Of a DNA stretch of 50,049 bases, positions 21,313 through 32,878 are shown one piece after another (the first letter of the stretch is position 1; every line of letters starts with the position of its first letter). The stretch spans positions 9,046-59,094 of the forward strand of contig MNCI01027123.1 of the NCBI GenBank assembly GCA_015680685.1, written 5' to 3'. The notes below the pieces were generated by a model. That model was not told the origin of the DNA. It searched no databases and saw only the letters and a list, made by a program, of their open reading frames with translations. This DNA is from Gnetum montanum (Eukaryota > Streptophyta > Gnetopsida > Gnetales > Gnetaceae). The position numbers and the translations under genes are program-made.

Positions 21313-23290
21313 ATACACTAGTTACTTCTGATGATTCATAGAGAATTTCTCTAAGATCACAAAACCATTGGTCAAGCTGACAAAGAAAGATGCTTGTTTC
21401 ATCTAGACTAAGGAATTTGAAAATGTGTTTCAAATTCTCAAGTAGAAGCTCATAGAGACTCTAATTCTACGAGCACCTGACTAGCCTAGACAATTCCATA
21501 TCATGAAAAATGCATCTAACTATGCCTTGGAAGCTATGCTTATGCAGTTGGATGGTAAGAAACATCCATATTACATCCACTTTGTAAGTCAAGGCATTGT
21601 GGGTGCACAACTAAATTATACTACCATGAAAAAAGAATTGATGGTAGTGTTGTATGCTTTGAAAAAGTTCAATCGCTATGTGATTAGATATAAAGTATAT
21701 GTGCACACTGATCATAGTGTCTTTTACTTTCTCATGAATAAACCAATGGTGAACCCCTGTGTCATACAATGGCTGGTGATCTTGCAAGAATTCAATCTTA
21801 CAATGGTAGATCAAAAAGGGACTGAGAATGTGGTCAATGGCCACTGGTCTCGATTGCGATGGGATAACAAAGAGGAGGAAAGTCCATTATCTAATTTGTT
21901 TCTTGATGAACTCCTCTTTGCCACTACAATAAATGAATAAATGCCTAGAGAAATAAAATGATGTGATGGCATCCTTATTTATCTTCTTACTCAAGAGATG
22001 CCACAAGATTTGGACCATAGAAAGAAACAATAATTTCTTTATCAAGCTAAGCACTTCATGGAAATCAACAAACACCATTACAAGGTGTGTGCCAATGGCC
22101 TAGTTTATTGGTGTGTACCTAATGTAGATTAACTACACATTCTCAAGGACACTCACAAAGGCCCTTGTGAAGACCACTATGTTGGGGGAGACACAATCAT
22201 AAAAATCCTAATGGTAGGATACTATTGGCCGATAATCATTAGGGACACCCTCCAATTTATCCAATCCTATGAGCATTGTCAACAAGATGGTAGGATGACT
22301 ACACGAATGGAGGATCCTCAACAGTGGATTCAACCACTAGAACCCTTTGATATATGGGGCATAGATTTCATGGGTCCCATCACATCCATGTCCAATGGAA
22401 AGGCATATATAATCATCGTCATTAACTACTATACCAAGTGGGCGAAAGCAATAGTCATCACTGACTGTACATCATTCATTGTTGCTTAATTTGTACAACA
22501 ACATGTTGTAAATAGGTTTGGGATGCTATGTGCACTAATTTCTGATAATGAAACCCATTTTATAGGTGTCACTTTTCAAAAACTTATGCAACACTTGGGG
22601 GTTGAACATAAATTAACAACACACTATTACCCCCAAGCCAATGGTCAAGCAGAGATCACTAATAGGAAGATTACAAAGATTCTAATAAGAACTACCAACA
22701 AATATAGGAGAGACTGGAGCACAAAACTCAACAATGCCCTTTGGGCCAATTACTCAACATGGAAACTCCCTATTTGCTACTCTCCCTACAAGCTAGTGTA
22801 CAAAAAACTTCTAACACTCCCAATTCAATCCAAGCTCTATGCACTCTCAACAGCTTGTGATGTGGATCTTAACCTAAGTCTAGCACAAAAAGAAAGACTA
22901 ATCAACCTAAATGTGCTAGATGAAAATCGACTGGTAACCCTATCTTTGAATGAAGTACACAAGGAATTTAACAAACAATGACATGTTTCTAGCATATGAA
23001 AAGTAAAATTTCAACTAGGAGATAAGGTTCTCTACTAAAATCCCACACACATACCTCAAAAAAATAAATTCCAAACATTGTGGGAAGGGCCTTATATAAT
23101 TGACAAAACCTTTCCTTCTGGGACCATGATCATATAAAAACCTAAGAGCCCAAATAAAAAGTAGTTGGTCAACATCCAATAGATAAAACCTTTCCACAAG
23201 CCAAAGTAATCCAATGCAACAAATACGTCAATGGATTAACAACCACGCTCAATTTTTTGGATCTCCTCCTTCTAACTCAGTCATGGGAGA
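21313..23290 (+). pseudogene. pol: pol fragment: end of RT, RNase H and integrase
   Basis: A single reading frame runs through the segment with stops but no frameshift (stops at 21329, 21332, 21404, 21443, 21482, 21938, 21959, 22031, 22130, 22487, 22979 and later). It starts in the RT connection (F-S-K-I-T-K-P-L near 21347), continues through RNase H (T-D-H near 21707; K-G-T-E-N-V-V-N-G-H near 21816), then a zinc-binding region with H..H but with tyrosine for the first cysteine (near 22268), and the integrase core with D (22364), D (22544) and E (22652) spaced D-35-E. A W-E-G-P-Y block near 23080 is the GPY-type C-terminal module. No chromodomain is seen, which fits Athila/Tat. Product if active: replication and integration enzymes; here clearly dead. 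Confidence 0.85.
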
Positions 23291-24700
23291 GATGGCCATC
23301 CATGCTAATCATATATGTGGCTCCTTAGTTTTTCTAATTTTTTTACACACTTTTTGATTTTACAAATTATTTATTTCACACCTTTTGATTTTTTTTACAA
23401 TTTTTTTCTATTTTTACACCATTTTTGTTTTACACCATCGTTAGTACATTTGAATCTTTCTTGAATATTTTTCATGTGATTCAAATTGTTATTTTACTTT
23501 ATTTTTCATGTGATTTTCTAATTGTTATTCATAAATGTGTTTGGTGCCAACAAGACACAGTGGTACCGTAGTTATTGCTGATGGTGATTTGTACTTATGT
23601 TCTATTTACTAATGTCTAATTTCTATTTTAAAAATTTTTGTACTAATGGCTAAGTCACAGGTTCTTTTTCATGGAATAGGTAGTGAGACCACAACATCCA
23701 CCCATCCACAAAATCTATGGTTCTCCTTGTTTCAGAAGTTTGAGGTTCCTTTTCATTAAATAAACTTTTAATAAATTTGTGACCTTGGTAGTTTCCAAAA
23801 TTAGGAAGGATTCAAAGGTTTGCACAAGGTGTGACTTCAAGGGGACTCAATACTCTTTGTACTCTTCTACTTACTTGGGTGCTTAAGTGTTTTCATAGAC
23901 TTCTTACCATTCTATATCAACCAATAACAAGAAGTGGAATAAAGTCTTTGCATGGTGTGGTTCCCATCCAAAAAGAAAAAAATGAGAATAAAAAACAAAC
24001 AAAAAAAACATAATGGAAATTCAAAACACATTTTTTAGACAACTAAATAGGCTACAAGCACTGGTTATGGGACTAGAAAGACATGTTACCCATGCCTAAA
24101 GGTCCCCTCTAACTATAGCCCTCTCTCACTTCTTGCTTCTCTTTTTTGCTCTTTATGGAACAATGGTTGTTCTTTGGGAGCACTCTTGTATCTTGAGGGG
24201 ATGGATCAATCTTGGAGTGGTGATGTGAAGTCACTAAAAGAGGTTGGTTTTGGTCTAGACTAAGGATGGATCTTCTCAAGTCATTTTAAACACAAAATCC
24301 ATAATGGACTTCTTATGACCTCAATTCAAAATTCCATTTCACCTTCTTCATCATCTGTCTATGTTGTCCATAACTCATTTCACTGTTGATGTCCATGTTC
24401 TTAATTTAGTGTCTTGGTTTGACATACTTGAATTCTTAGGTAAAATCTCCAGGTTTTGATCCCTAACTTCCATCAACCATTAATCACCTATGGGACCCAC
24501 AGACTCCTTAGGTTGAGGTTATGCAAGGCAAAACAAGGCATGTGCCTGCTATGGGGAAGATCCACTTTCATATCTCTTGGTTGGATTCATTAAGCACCTT
24601 ATCTTTAGGCATTCTTGCAATTAGAATCTTTCATACATCCATCTTCTACATCAAACCATGTGCTCCTTAACATATTTTGTTTAATAACCACATTCTCCAT
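23291..24700 (+). other. Noncoding spacer of element C, first part
   Basis: T-rich to about 23450, then unique-looking sequence. About 24060-24105 is the reverse complement of the GCATGGGTAACATGTCTTT spacer block of A (near 10742). No convincing ORF. Confidence 0.4.
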
Positions 24701-26008
24701 TGAAACACCACTAATTTTGGCCTAGCACTTTTAGACAAGAATCAAGCTAAGTCATGCTGCTGCCCAACATGAGTACAGCATGACCAAACTTGGAGGCCTC
24801 CGAAACAGCCCCCGATGGTCCATGATTCAANNNNNNNNNNNNNNNNNNNNNNNNNNNNNNNNNNNNNNNNNNNNNNNNNNNNNNNNNNNNNNNNNNNNNN
24901 NNNNNNNNNNNNNNNNNNNNNNNNNNNNNNNNNNNNNNNNNNNNNNNNNNNNNNNNNNNNNNNNNNNNNNNNNNNNNNNNNNNNNNNNNNNNNNNNNNNN
25001 NNNNNNNNNNNNNNNNNNNNNAGGCCAAAATTGCAAGTTTTGGAGGTCACACTGCAAGTCACGCTGGATGCTAAACAAGCGAGGCGATGTTAATCCTTCT
25101 TGATTTTCTTTTTCAAGAAATCTATAAAATGGCAAAGGGATATGAAAGCCCATGTAAAATCAGGCGAAATATTCAGCAAAAAAAAAAGAAATATAATTTT
25201 TCCAAGCAGGCCAGAGTTGGAGCTAATCTTTTTTTATAATTTTTTTTTATCACTTAAGGGCTTGTATTTCTAATTTGTATTTTTTTTATGGGCTTGAATG
25301 ACTCACAAATTGTAAAATACATTGAACTTGGTCAAAGAAAACCCTAGCCAAACCCTAGCCCAACCCTATAAATACCCTATCAATTCACACAAACTAGGGG
25401 AGGCAGCAAAGGAGGCAAAGAGAAGCAAAGCAAAAGCAGCAAGAGAGAAGGGAGAGGAAGAGGCAAAGATTGGAGAGATTGGAAATTCTGAAGGAGGACA
25501 GAACTTGTAATCCATGGGTGCTCGACACATCTAATTTTTGGCTTCCAAGTTCTTCTCACATCGTCGCATCATCGTGTCATATCTTTTTGGGGCTAGGTGT
25601 TTGACTTGCCATTCACACTTGTGCAACTATGCTTTGACCGGTGCACATTTTTTTAAAAACAATATAATACAGTTTCATTATTGCCTCCCATTTACATTGT
25701 TTAGTTCTATTTATGCTTTACAAATATAACGTTGTTTATGCTTTATTCATAATTCAGAACGCTTTATTTACATTTCGTATCATTGTCTACATTCCGTTTA
25801 CATCCTGTTTACGATAACCCCAGTGTTAGCTGTAGCTTACACTCGAGGAAGTCCTTGGTTGATTTGTGTGCAGACCATCCAAGGCACTCTGCCTTCGTTC
25901 CCTTTTCCAGCTTGCCCTCAAGTGAAGGCAAGGTCAGCTGTGCCTGCCCAACGATCTCTCGGTGTCTGTTTCCCTTCCAGCCTTACACCAACGATTTAGG
26001 TCAGTACA
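24701..26008 (+). mobile_element. Solo Tat-like LTR with 5-bp target site duplication
   Basis: Starts TGAAACACC and ends GTCAGTACA, homologous to the LTR at 18454-20125 in opposite orientation. It is flanked by TCCAT on both sides (24696-24700 and 26009-26013), a perfect 5-bp duplication. No PBS or PPT borders it, so it is a solo LTR left by recombination. It contains the 191-base N gap (24831-25021). TATAAATA at 25367-25374 is preceded by repeated ACCCTAGCC motifs. The downstream R/U5 (about 25400-26008) includes a purine-rich AAGAG/GAGG segment. Confidence 0.85.
24831..25021. other. Assembly gap (N)
   Basis: 191 unresolved bases in the U3 of the solo LTR, at the place where the related LTR has its ~180-bp tandem repeats. 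Reading frames across it are artefacts. Confidence 0.98.
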
Positions 26009-26162
26009 TCCATCAAATTTTTAAATTTTTGAGCTTTCAAAACCCTCTTCAATGGTTTCATCATATTTTTGGCTTTTTTGAAACTCCATGGATCCCAAAT
26101 TCATTGAAAAATTCCTTGTATTTTTTAAGACATTCAAAGTTGAAAATTTTTCCTACAAGCTC

Positions 26163-26404
26163 CATATACGGGGCCCCATCGATGAAGCAGACGCATATAC
26201 AAGGCCCTCTATACATAGCCCCATCAACATAGTGGACAAATAGTATATATATGTACAACCTCACTTTGAAATTTTTACATTTTCTCACAAATGCCAAAGG
26301 AGTTTTTCAAATTTCTAGAGCCTATAACACTCTAACCATTTATTCAAATCACTATGTTCTTCAACCCTATAGCTACCAAAGGTAAGCTCTTAGTTGTGGG
26401 GGCC
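26163..26404 (+). promoter_or_regulatory. Internal U3-like promoter and purine tract upstream of ORF3, element C
   Basis: About 26163-26225 has CATATACGGGGCCCCATCGA, ACAAGGCC and CCCCATCAACATAG, echoing its own 3' LTR U3 (ACGGGGCC, ACAAGGCCTCATCGACATAG at 29830-29890). TATATATA follows at 26244-26251, and the purine tract TAGTTGTGGGGGCC at 26391-26404. Order and spacing match A, D and E. Confidence 0.45.
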
Positions 26405-26684
26405 ACAAATGTGCTATTTTTTATAGAAAATTTTTCACCATTTTTTCTAACTCCCACAAAGGTTTAACTCAAAAATCAACATTTAAACACCAAATTATAA
26501 AGTTAAACTCTTCCAATGAGCTCCAATGACACTTATAATAAAGTTAATTAATAAAATAAAAATAAAATATCAATATGTCATGGTCCAACATTAGCCAAGT
26601 GTGACTAACTGATGAAATAAGGTACTCAAAATATTCAAAGTTACACATTATATCTACTAATCCATGGATGTGTTGTGATTGCAA

Positions 26685-29541
26685 ATGGCACCGAAAGGGA
26701 AGCACATGCAGGAAGGAGAACCATCTCAACAAAGGGAGAAATGACCAAGAATGAGAAGGGGCCAAGAATAGGCCCCAGAAGAACCACTTGAAACCCATGC
26801 CATAGGTCCTCTTAGGGAAGAGGCCAAGGTGGAATCTATTCATTAAATTCCAGAACTAGCATCAACAACAGAACATTCCCACTAGGATCATGCACCAAAT
26901 CAACAAGAAAACCTTGAGGTTGACCTTGATAGAAGCTTGCCTGAATCAAATCAAATCAAGGAAGGTCCAAAAAACAATATTCTAGGAGTTAAACTTTGGC
27001 CCTTTCCTAGAGCAAACACCTAAAGAAGTACAGGATGACTTGAAGAGCTCTCCCATATGGCCAATTATCACTTCCACTGAGGAGTGGTACATGGGAGAGA
27101 CATTTTTATTCTGGAACAACAAGCAAGCCAATTCAATGGTCAAAATCAAGGACATCTAAGTGTCCTACTCTATGCAAGCCATTGCTAAAGTGCTTGGGTT
27201 ACTAGAAATAGGGGTGAATCTCATTAAGATGCCAATGTAGGTGGACCCCAGCATTAAGAAAGAATGGTGCTATGGTGCTATGGTGTTGATCGTAAGGAGT
27301 TTGGCACCCTTACACCAATAGAAAGGATCCACTATAAGATTGCAGCCTTCCACCTCAATCCCATGATGAGGCCAAGCAAAATCACTACCTTTTTTTCCCA
27401 TGCATGCACCACTCTAAGTGGGAAATTCCCTATCAACTTTCCACAACTAATCTATCTAAAGATGGATAAGCAATTTAAAGAATATGAAGGTGGAAGAAAG
27501 GCATTCCCCTTTCCATGCCTCATTAGAAAACTTTGTTAGAGGGGAGGAATAGTCCATTATACAAAGGATGTTGTCAGGTATGCCCCAACCACTAATTGGG
27601 AAAAAATGATTAAAGATAAAACACATGTAACAATCATTTAAGAAGAAGAGCAGTAACCACCACCTTCACCTACCACTCAAACAACTGTGCTAGACGTCAT
27701 TGTAATAGTCCAATGGTTGCACAAATACTAAGAATGGCTCTTGAGTGAACAAGAGCAACAAGTAAGCAAAAGTGATGGGGATCCATCTATGTACCAACCA
27801 ATAATGAGTCACCTAAATGAGGTGGCCTGAACAATCAGCCTAATGGGTAGAGGTGGATTCATTTTCTTACCCCAAAGAATGTAGTTGTTCATGAGATCAA
27901 ATCTTAGCACTAGAGAGGTCACGATATCTCTCGTAGAATAGTAGCAACTCCTAGAAATTTCTAAAAATGCCATGACCTTCTTGATGTACTTGGAGGAAGG
28001 TAAGGGGGCAACAGTACTAGTGATGTAGCACCAAGGGCAAGAGATAGTAGTAGAGGTAGTTACTGATAGAATTTCCAAAACACTTAACATACCTATGGTA
28101 ATCGTACCAAACATCATTGCACTCAAAGATGTGCAAACGTCCATAGGAACCATAAGTAGAAAATTAAGTGTAGCACAACATGAAGAACTATTGGACTAAC
28201 TGGTGGAAACTAGGCAACCACTTTCAGATGTCTTTGATCTTCTAGATAATATTACTGCAACCCAATCATAACTGCTAAAGACAAGGGGTAAAAACATTAT
28301 CTTGGAGGGGCAACTCGAAATAGTCAAGGAGCTGAATGAACACTTAACTATAGAAGTTGTTGAATTAAGAGTGCAAATTGTTGAACCTACATTTCTCAAC
28401 CTAGCATTGACAAGAGATGAAGCTCTTGAATAGCTTTACATGAGACGAAAAGGGGTTGAGGGTGTGATGGAGATAGTAGTGTTCTACCGATCCTTGGCAA
28501 AGGCTACATAGCACAAAATTCAAAAGGCCTTGGATCAAACCCATCAAGAGAATGTACAATTGACCATAGAGAACCATCACCAATGAAATGTTGATGAGTA
28601 TAAACAACAATTGACCAACTTTATCCATCAATAGCAAGAGCAACTGGCTAGAGTGAACATAGAGCTAAAGATATTGGTACTTGAAAATAGAAACCTCTTA
28701 ATGGAGAAGGTCCCTACCTTTCACCAAAAAACTATAATAGAGGTAGATGCTTGGAAATTAGAGGCTCTCAAAATTTGAGAGAGTCAAGGATCATTATAGA
28801 GATCAGGTCAATCTACAGAAAGAAGATAATGAAAAGCACATCCAATTGGTGAAGGAAAAAGTAAATGAAACCCTTCAACAACTCTAGCAAGGAAGAGAAT
28901 TGTGGTAGCCTATCATTGACGGGATAGATGCCTATAACAAGGCAGAAATCCATATGAAGAAGTTGCAAATTAAGGAGATGATAGAATATATGAAGCTTGG
29001 CAATCTTTGATATGCAAATCTAGCTATGTTGACTGCCAAATGATTGTAGTCAAAACTAGAGAAGCAAGTGGCCAACTCATACTTATTGTACAAGGCCATG
29101 TTTAAGCATCACAAAGACATCAAGCAAAAGCTTGTGGTGGACAACACTAAAATCGAAGTTCTCAAGGGAAAATACACTAATCAAAGATTTGTTGCTAAGA
29201 ACTTGGCCAGAAGGATGAATAACTACCAGAAGCTACAGAACAGAGTAAAGGCATTTGATGTTGAATGCAAACAGTTCGTTGTCTAGTTTGTCAACGTTAA
29301 GGAGTTATTCCCTATAATGGCCTATCCATGGGATATCCCCATTCTAGCCCACATTGGCAGTCCCACATATACTATGAATGATCCCTAGAGTAAGGAGGAG
29401 AAGATGAAGACATTACTGGATGCCTTTTGCCTTCCACTAGGGGTTACACCCACAACAGGATAGCCATAGCCATTGCATGTGCCCAAAGTTGACGAAGGTT
29501 CTTCAGAACCTTAGGAACCTCCATCGCATGGGACTATCTAA
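26685..29541 (+). pseudogene. ORF3 (env-position) of element C: globular domain plus coiled coil
   Basis: About 2.86 kb. The ATG (26685) follows TGATTGCAA, one base from the TGATTGCAG seen in E, and starts with MAPKGK. The globular part at about 27050-27560 has W-P-I-I..E-E-W-Y-M-G-E-T, then an E-R-I-H-Y-K-I block and F-P-F-P-C-L-I-R-K-L-C, each with a counterpart in A. From about 28300 to 29290 it is heptad-like and charged; L-Q-I-K-E-M-I-E-Y-M-K-L-G-N-L..Y-A-N-L-A-M-L near 28965 is recognisably the same as in A. The tail E-P-P-S-H-G-T-I is before TAA at 29539-29541. Several stops and at least two frameshifts. The function is unknown; structural or nucleic-acid binding roles are guesses. Confidence 0.6.
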
Positions 29542-29776
29542 TCTTCTCAACCACCTTCATGCCATTAGAGGATGTGTTGTCTAGTTTTGAGTTATCATGT
29601 CATGGTGTTCAATTTTATGTCATGAACACTACTATTTTTGTAATGTGTTGATTTGTACACTCAGGCACTCAGTTTTGTCAAGTTAGTTTCTTATGTCAAA
29701 AGTCAATCAATAATCCCATACCTTTTCAATTTTGTAAAGAAACTAGAGGACTAGTTTTCATTCAATCGTGGGGGTA
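29542..29776 (+). other. 3' noncoding region and PPT of element C
   Basis: Short A/T-rich stretch after ORF3; the PPT TCGTGGGGGTA (29766-29776) directly precedes the LTR start TGATGAG. Confidence 0.65.
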
Positions 29777-30692
29777 TGATGAGCACCAAAGTGTCACGTT
29801 GACGGGTTCTCATTTACTTGGTGTTTCCCTATTGACGGGGCCACGTCAACGTAGCGTTTGCTACATCTACAAGGCCTCATCGACATAGCCTGGTAATAAA
29901 AACTATAAATAGGAGCTCACATTTGTGTTTATGGGGATTCATGTCATAGTTGTAGCAGAGCTCTTGTAGTTTTTCCATTTGAGAGTTAGAATATCTCTCT
30001 AAGTGCCACAATAGGAGTCAAAAAGTGTATGAATCTTTATTTGAGCACTGTTTTACTTGAACCACACTAGTATGAACAACAATAAAGATGAGCCTTTTGA
30101 TCAAACCTTGCAACACTAATAATATATTAATGATTTATTTATGCATTTATTGTTTTCATTGATTATGCAAGTAATTAAGCTAAATTAGGCTTTAAGCAAT
30201 TAGTTAATTAATTAAGTTAAATAGATTAAACACATAAGTATGATTGCTTCGAGTGTAAACACATATACTTTTGGTAATCCCATAAGCATTATTACCTGGT
30301 TTGCCTAGTAGCATAGCACTTGGTAACCTAGTAGTAAATACGTGGGTTTAGGACATGTACAGAAAGTGGGACTAGATGCTTATGTTAGGACTAGTTAGAG
30401 ATTAGTTAACTAGTTAAATTAAATTAGTTATTAAATTACTTCGTTTCTCAACTTTAAGCACAAGGAACACAAAACACATAACAATAAAAATCATATGCCT
30501 CAATTACATTTAACCATACCTTTGTACATCACAAGTGTAATTAGGAAGACAACGAATGATTGTTACAGCAAGGTTCACTTCCTAGAAGACTAGTGTACTA
30601 GAAAACATAAAGTTCGCAAAATTTGATCAGATCATGCATGAATGCTTTGTGATTTGTATGGTTGAGCATAAGGGTACCTTCATCACTCATTA
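29777..30692 (+). repeat. 3' LTR of element C
   Basis: 916 bp, starts TGATGAGC and ends ACTCATTA (family consensus ACTCATCA). U3 is about 125 bp with a GACGGGGCCACGTCAACGTAG-type region; TATAAATA at 29904-29911. R/U5 has the family blocks around GGTAACC (about 30320) and ends GGTACCTTCATCACTCATTA. Confidence 0.75.
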
Positions 30693-32878
30693 GAAATCAA
30701 TAAGAATAATTAATTTCTTCTCAACTCTCTAAAACATCAATTGAAAATCAAATAGTTTTACAAAATATGAAACGTTAGAATATTCTTTAGATTGAATGTC
30801 AAAATTAAAAGTTTAATTACAAATGATCAATACTACATGCTTATGTATAAGAGGCTCTATATCTAAGGTATCTCGCACCATCAAAATCTTGCTTAGCTCA
30901 ACAAATAGAAAAAAACAAAAAGAATACCAAACCTAAATGACTTGAATGTCATGCTTTTGCATCACATCATTTAACTACAAATCAAAACTTTGATTACAAT
31001 ATAGGTAACTCAAAATTTAAATAAACAAATATCATGATGTAAGATCAACTAACAATGATTCATATACATCATTAAAGATATCAAAATTAGGTTTCTTAGT
31101 TATATTTTCTTCACTAGAAGAAGACATCATAAATTGATGCTCATTAAATGGTAAATCTGAATTTCGAGAGGTAATAAATATTTTTGTATTAATAGAGATG
31201 TGAAAATTTCAAAATTTTTTACCAAAGTTACCATTTTGAACTACCAAGGCGTTGTTTTACCTTCGAACTAATGTCAAAAGCTTCCAAATGATGCCAAAAG
31301 TTTTGGGAGGCCGAGAAAAGATGTCATTGATGAATGGTGTTAATGTCAAAAGCATCGACACTACTACTAACACTAACACTACATCAATATTAATATGATA
31401 ATTAGAAAAATTTTCAAAACTTTTCCAAGTTTTATTGCATAACTTCTAAGGCACCTAAGCTCACTAAAATGAGTTGGGGTGATGTTGAGGCAATGTTGAG
31501 AGACAAGAGAAGCTTGGAAATGGACCAAAATGCTATTCAATAAGGTCAATGATGCCATTTTGTAACTTTGAAATGCTTCACTGATGTCAGATTTTGGAGC
31601 TTTTGGGGATTTTGTTTGGGTCCTGGACTATCATTGAAGACTACTAAGATGAAGGTAAGAGATCTCAAAAGTTTGTTAATGCATGATGATGTTGCTAATA
31701 TGGGTCTTATTGGCACTGATGCTAACACAGTGTCAATGTCAACCCTTGGAGTTTGAAAAATTTTTATAATTTTTTCCTTCAAAATCCTAACTCTAGAAAG
31801 GCTAAAACTGATACTAGAGGGAATTGAAATGGCAATTTTGAAGTGATGAAAGTCTAGAAACTTGTAAAATGTTACAAACTTGGTGTATGAGATAATTTGA
31901 AGGTGCTAAGATGTGTTTTGACCTTACAACTATTCCATACTTAACCAAAAAATGTCAATTTTCCAAGTTTTAAAAAACTTGCAAATGTGCCAATTCCGAA
32001 AGCTTGGAGTGCCAAAATTACTACTAAGGATTATTCCTAGCCCTAGGAAGTCATTTCACATGTGATAACATAATTTTGATAAGATTCATAGGTCCCAGTA
32101 ATGGTGATTCAGACACTAACGTTGATCCCAAGTTTTTTTGCAAGTTACCGAAAAGTTGGGATGTGACTCCAAATAATTCTCAAAGGTCTCTGAAGATTAG
32201 AAATATGTCTCACAAGGATTTTTTGAGGCATTTTATGTTTCATCATTGAAGGAAGCTCAATTCAACATCCCATTACCTCCAACACTTAGAAAAATTTTAA
32301 TTTCAATATTTTGTAGGGTTCATAGAAAATTGATTCCATAAATTGGATTATGAACCAAATGGTCTCTAAAGGACCTTGGAATTTGAGAATGTACCTTGTG
32401 ATGATTTATTGGAAGGATTTTATGCCCAAATACTCATGGAATGATGTCAACATCTCACTTAGTCTCAATTCAAAGTGAACTAAAAAAGTAGGTATGATAG
32501 ATCCATTTTAACTAGGTAAGTGAAGGTGAAATATTCTTCTTAGCTTGTAAAATAGGGTAGTTAGTATTTTTGTCTTCTTTTAATTTTTATTATCATTTGA
32601 TTATTTTTGAAACTTTGGAAAATATTCAAGGCATGTAATCTTCCACATATGTTCCAAAATTTAACCTATTAGGATGAATGGTCATCTTATCTCTAGGATG
32701 TCCATCTTGAACTCTAGTCCCCTTAGGTAAAACATTTTAATAGTGTCCCTTGAACATCCACCCTATAATTAGAATGTTCCAACCATATAGCACCAAATAA
32801 AATTTATGGTTTTATACTATGGTGCAACCATAAAAGCTATAGATGTCCTTATTTTTCCAATTTGCACTCAATTGTGAG
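30693..32878. other. Unassigned AT-rich stretch
   Basis: No protein or terminal repeat is recognised. Recurrent ATGTCAA/ATGCCA words (31270-31420, 31550-31745, 32440) give a weakly repetitive look. It might be the spacer upstream of the ORF3-like relic at 32879, but there is no sequence match to the A/D/E spacers. Confidence 0.3.

Larger units (their letters stand above)
21313..30692 (+). mobile_element. Athila-like LTR retrotransposon C, 5'-truncated, with pol and ORF3
   Basis: Plus-strand element with pol (RT end, RNase H, integrase), a long noncoding spacer, ORF3, PPT and 3' LTR. The spacer contains an inverted relative (near 24060-24105) of the spacer block in A, and ORF3 is homologous to A over its whole length, which ties pol and ORF3 to one element. 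A solo Tat-like LTR is inserted at 24701-26008. The 5' LTR, gag, protease and most of RT are absent: the LTR of B abuts the pol frame at 21312. Confidence 0.6.

Noticed and set aside
24742-25153. Several ~100-codon frames on both strands
   Set aside because: They exist only because the N block is translated as unknown residues.
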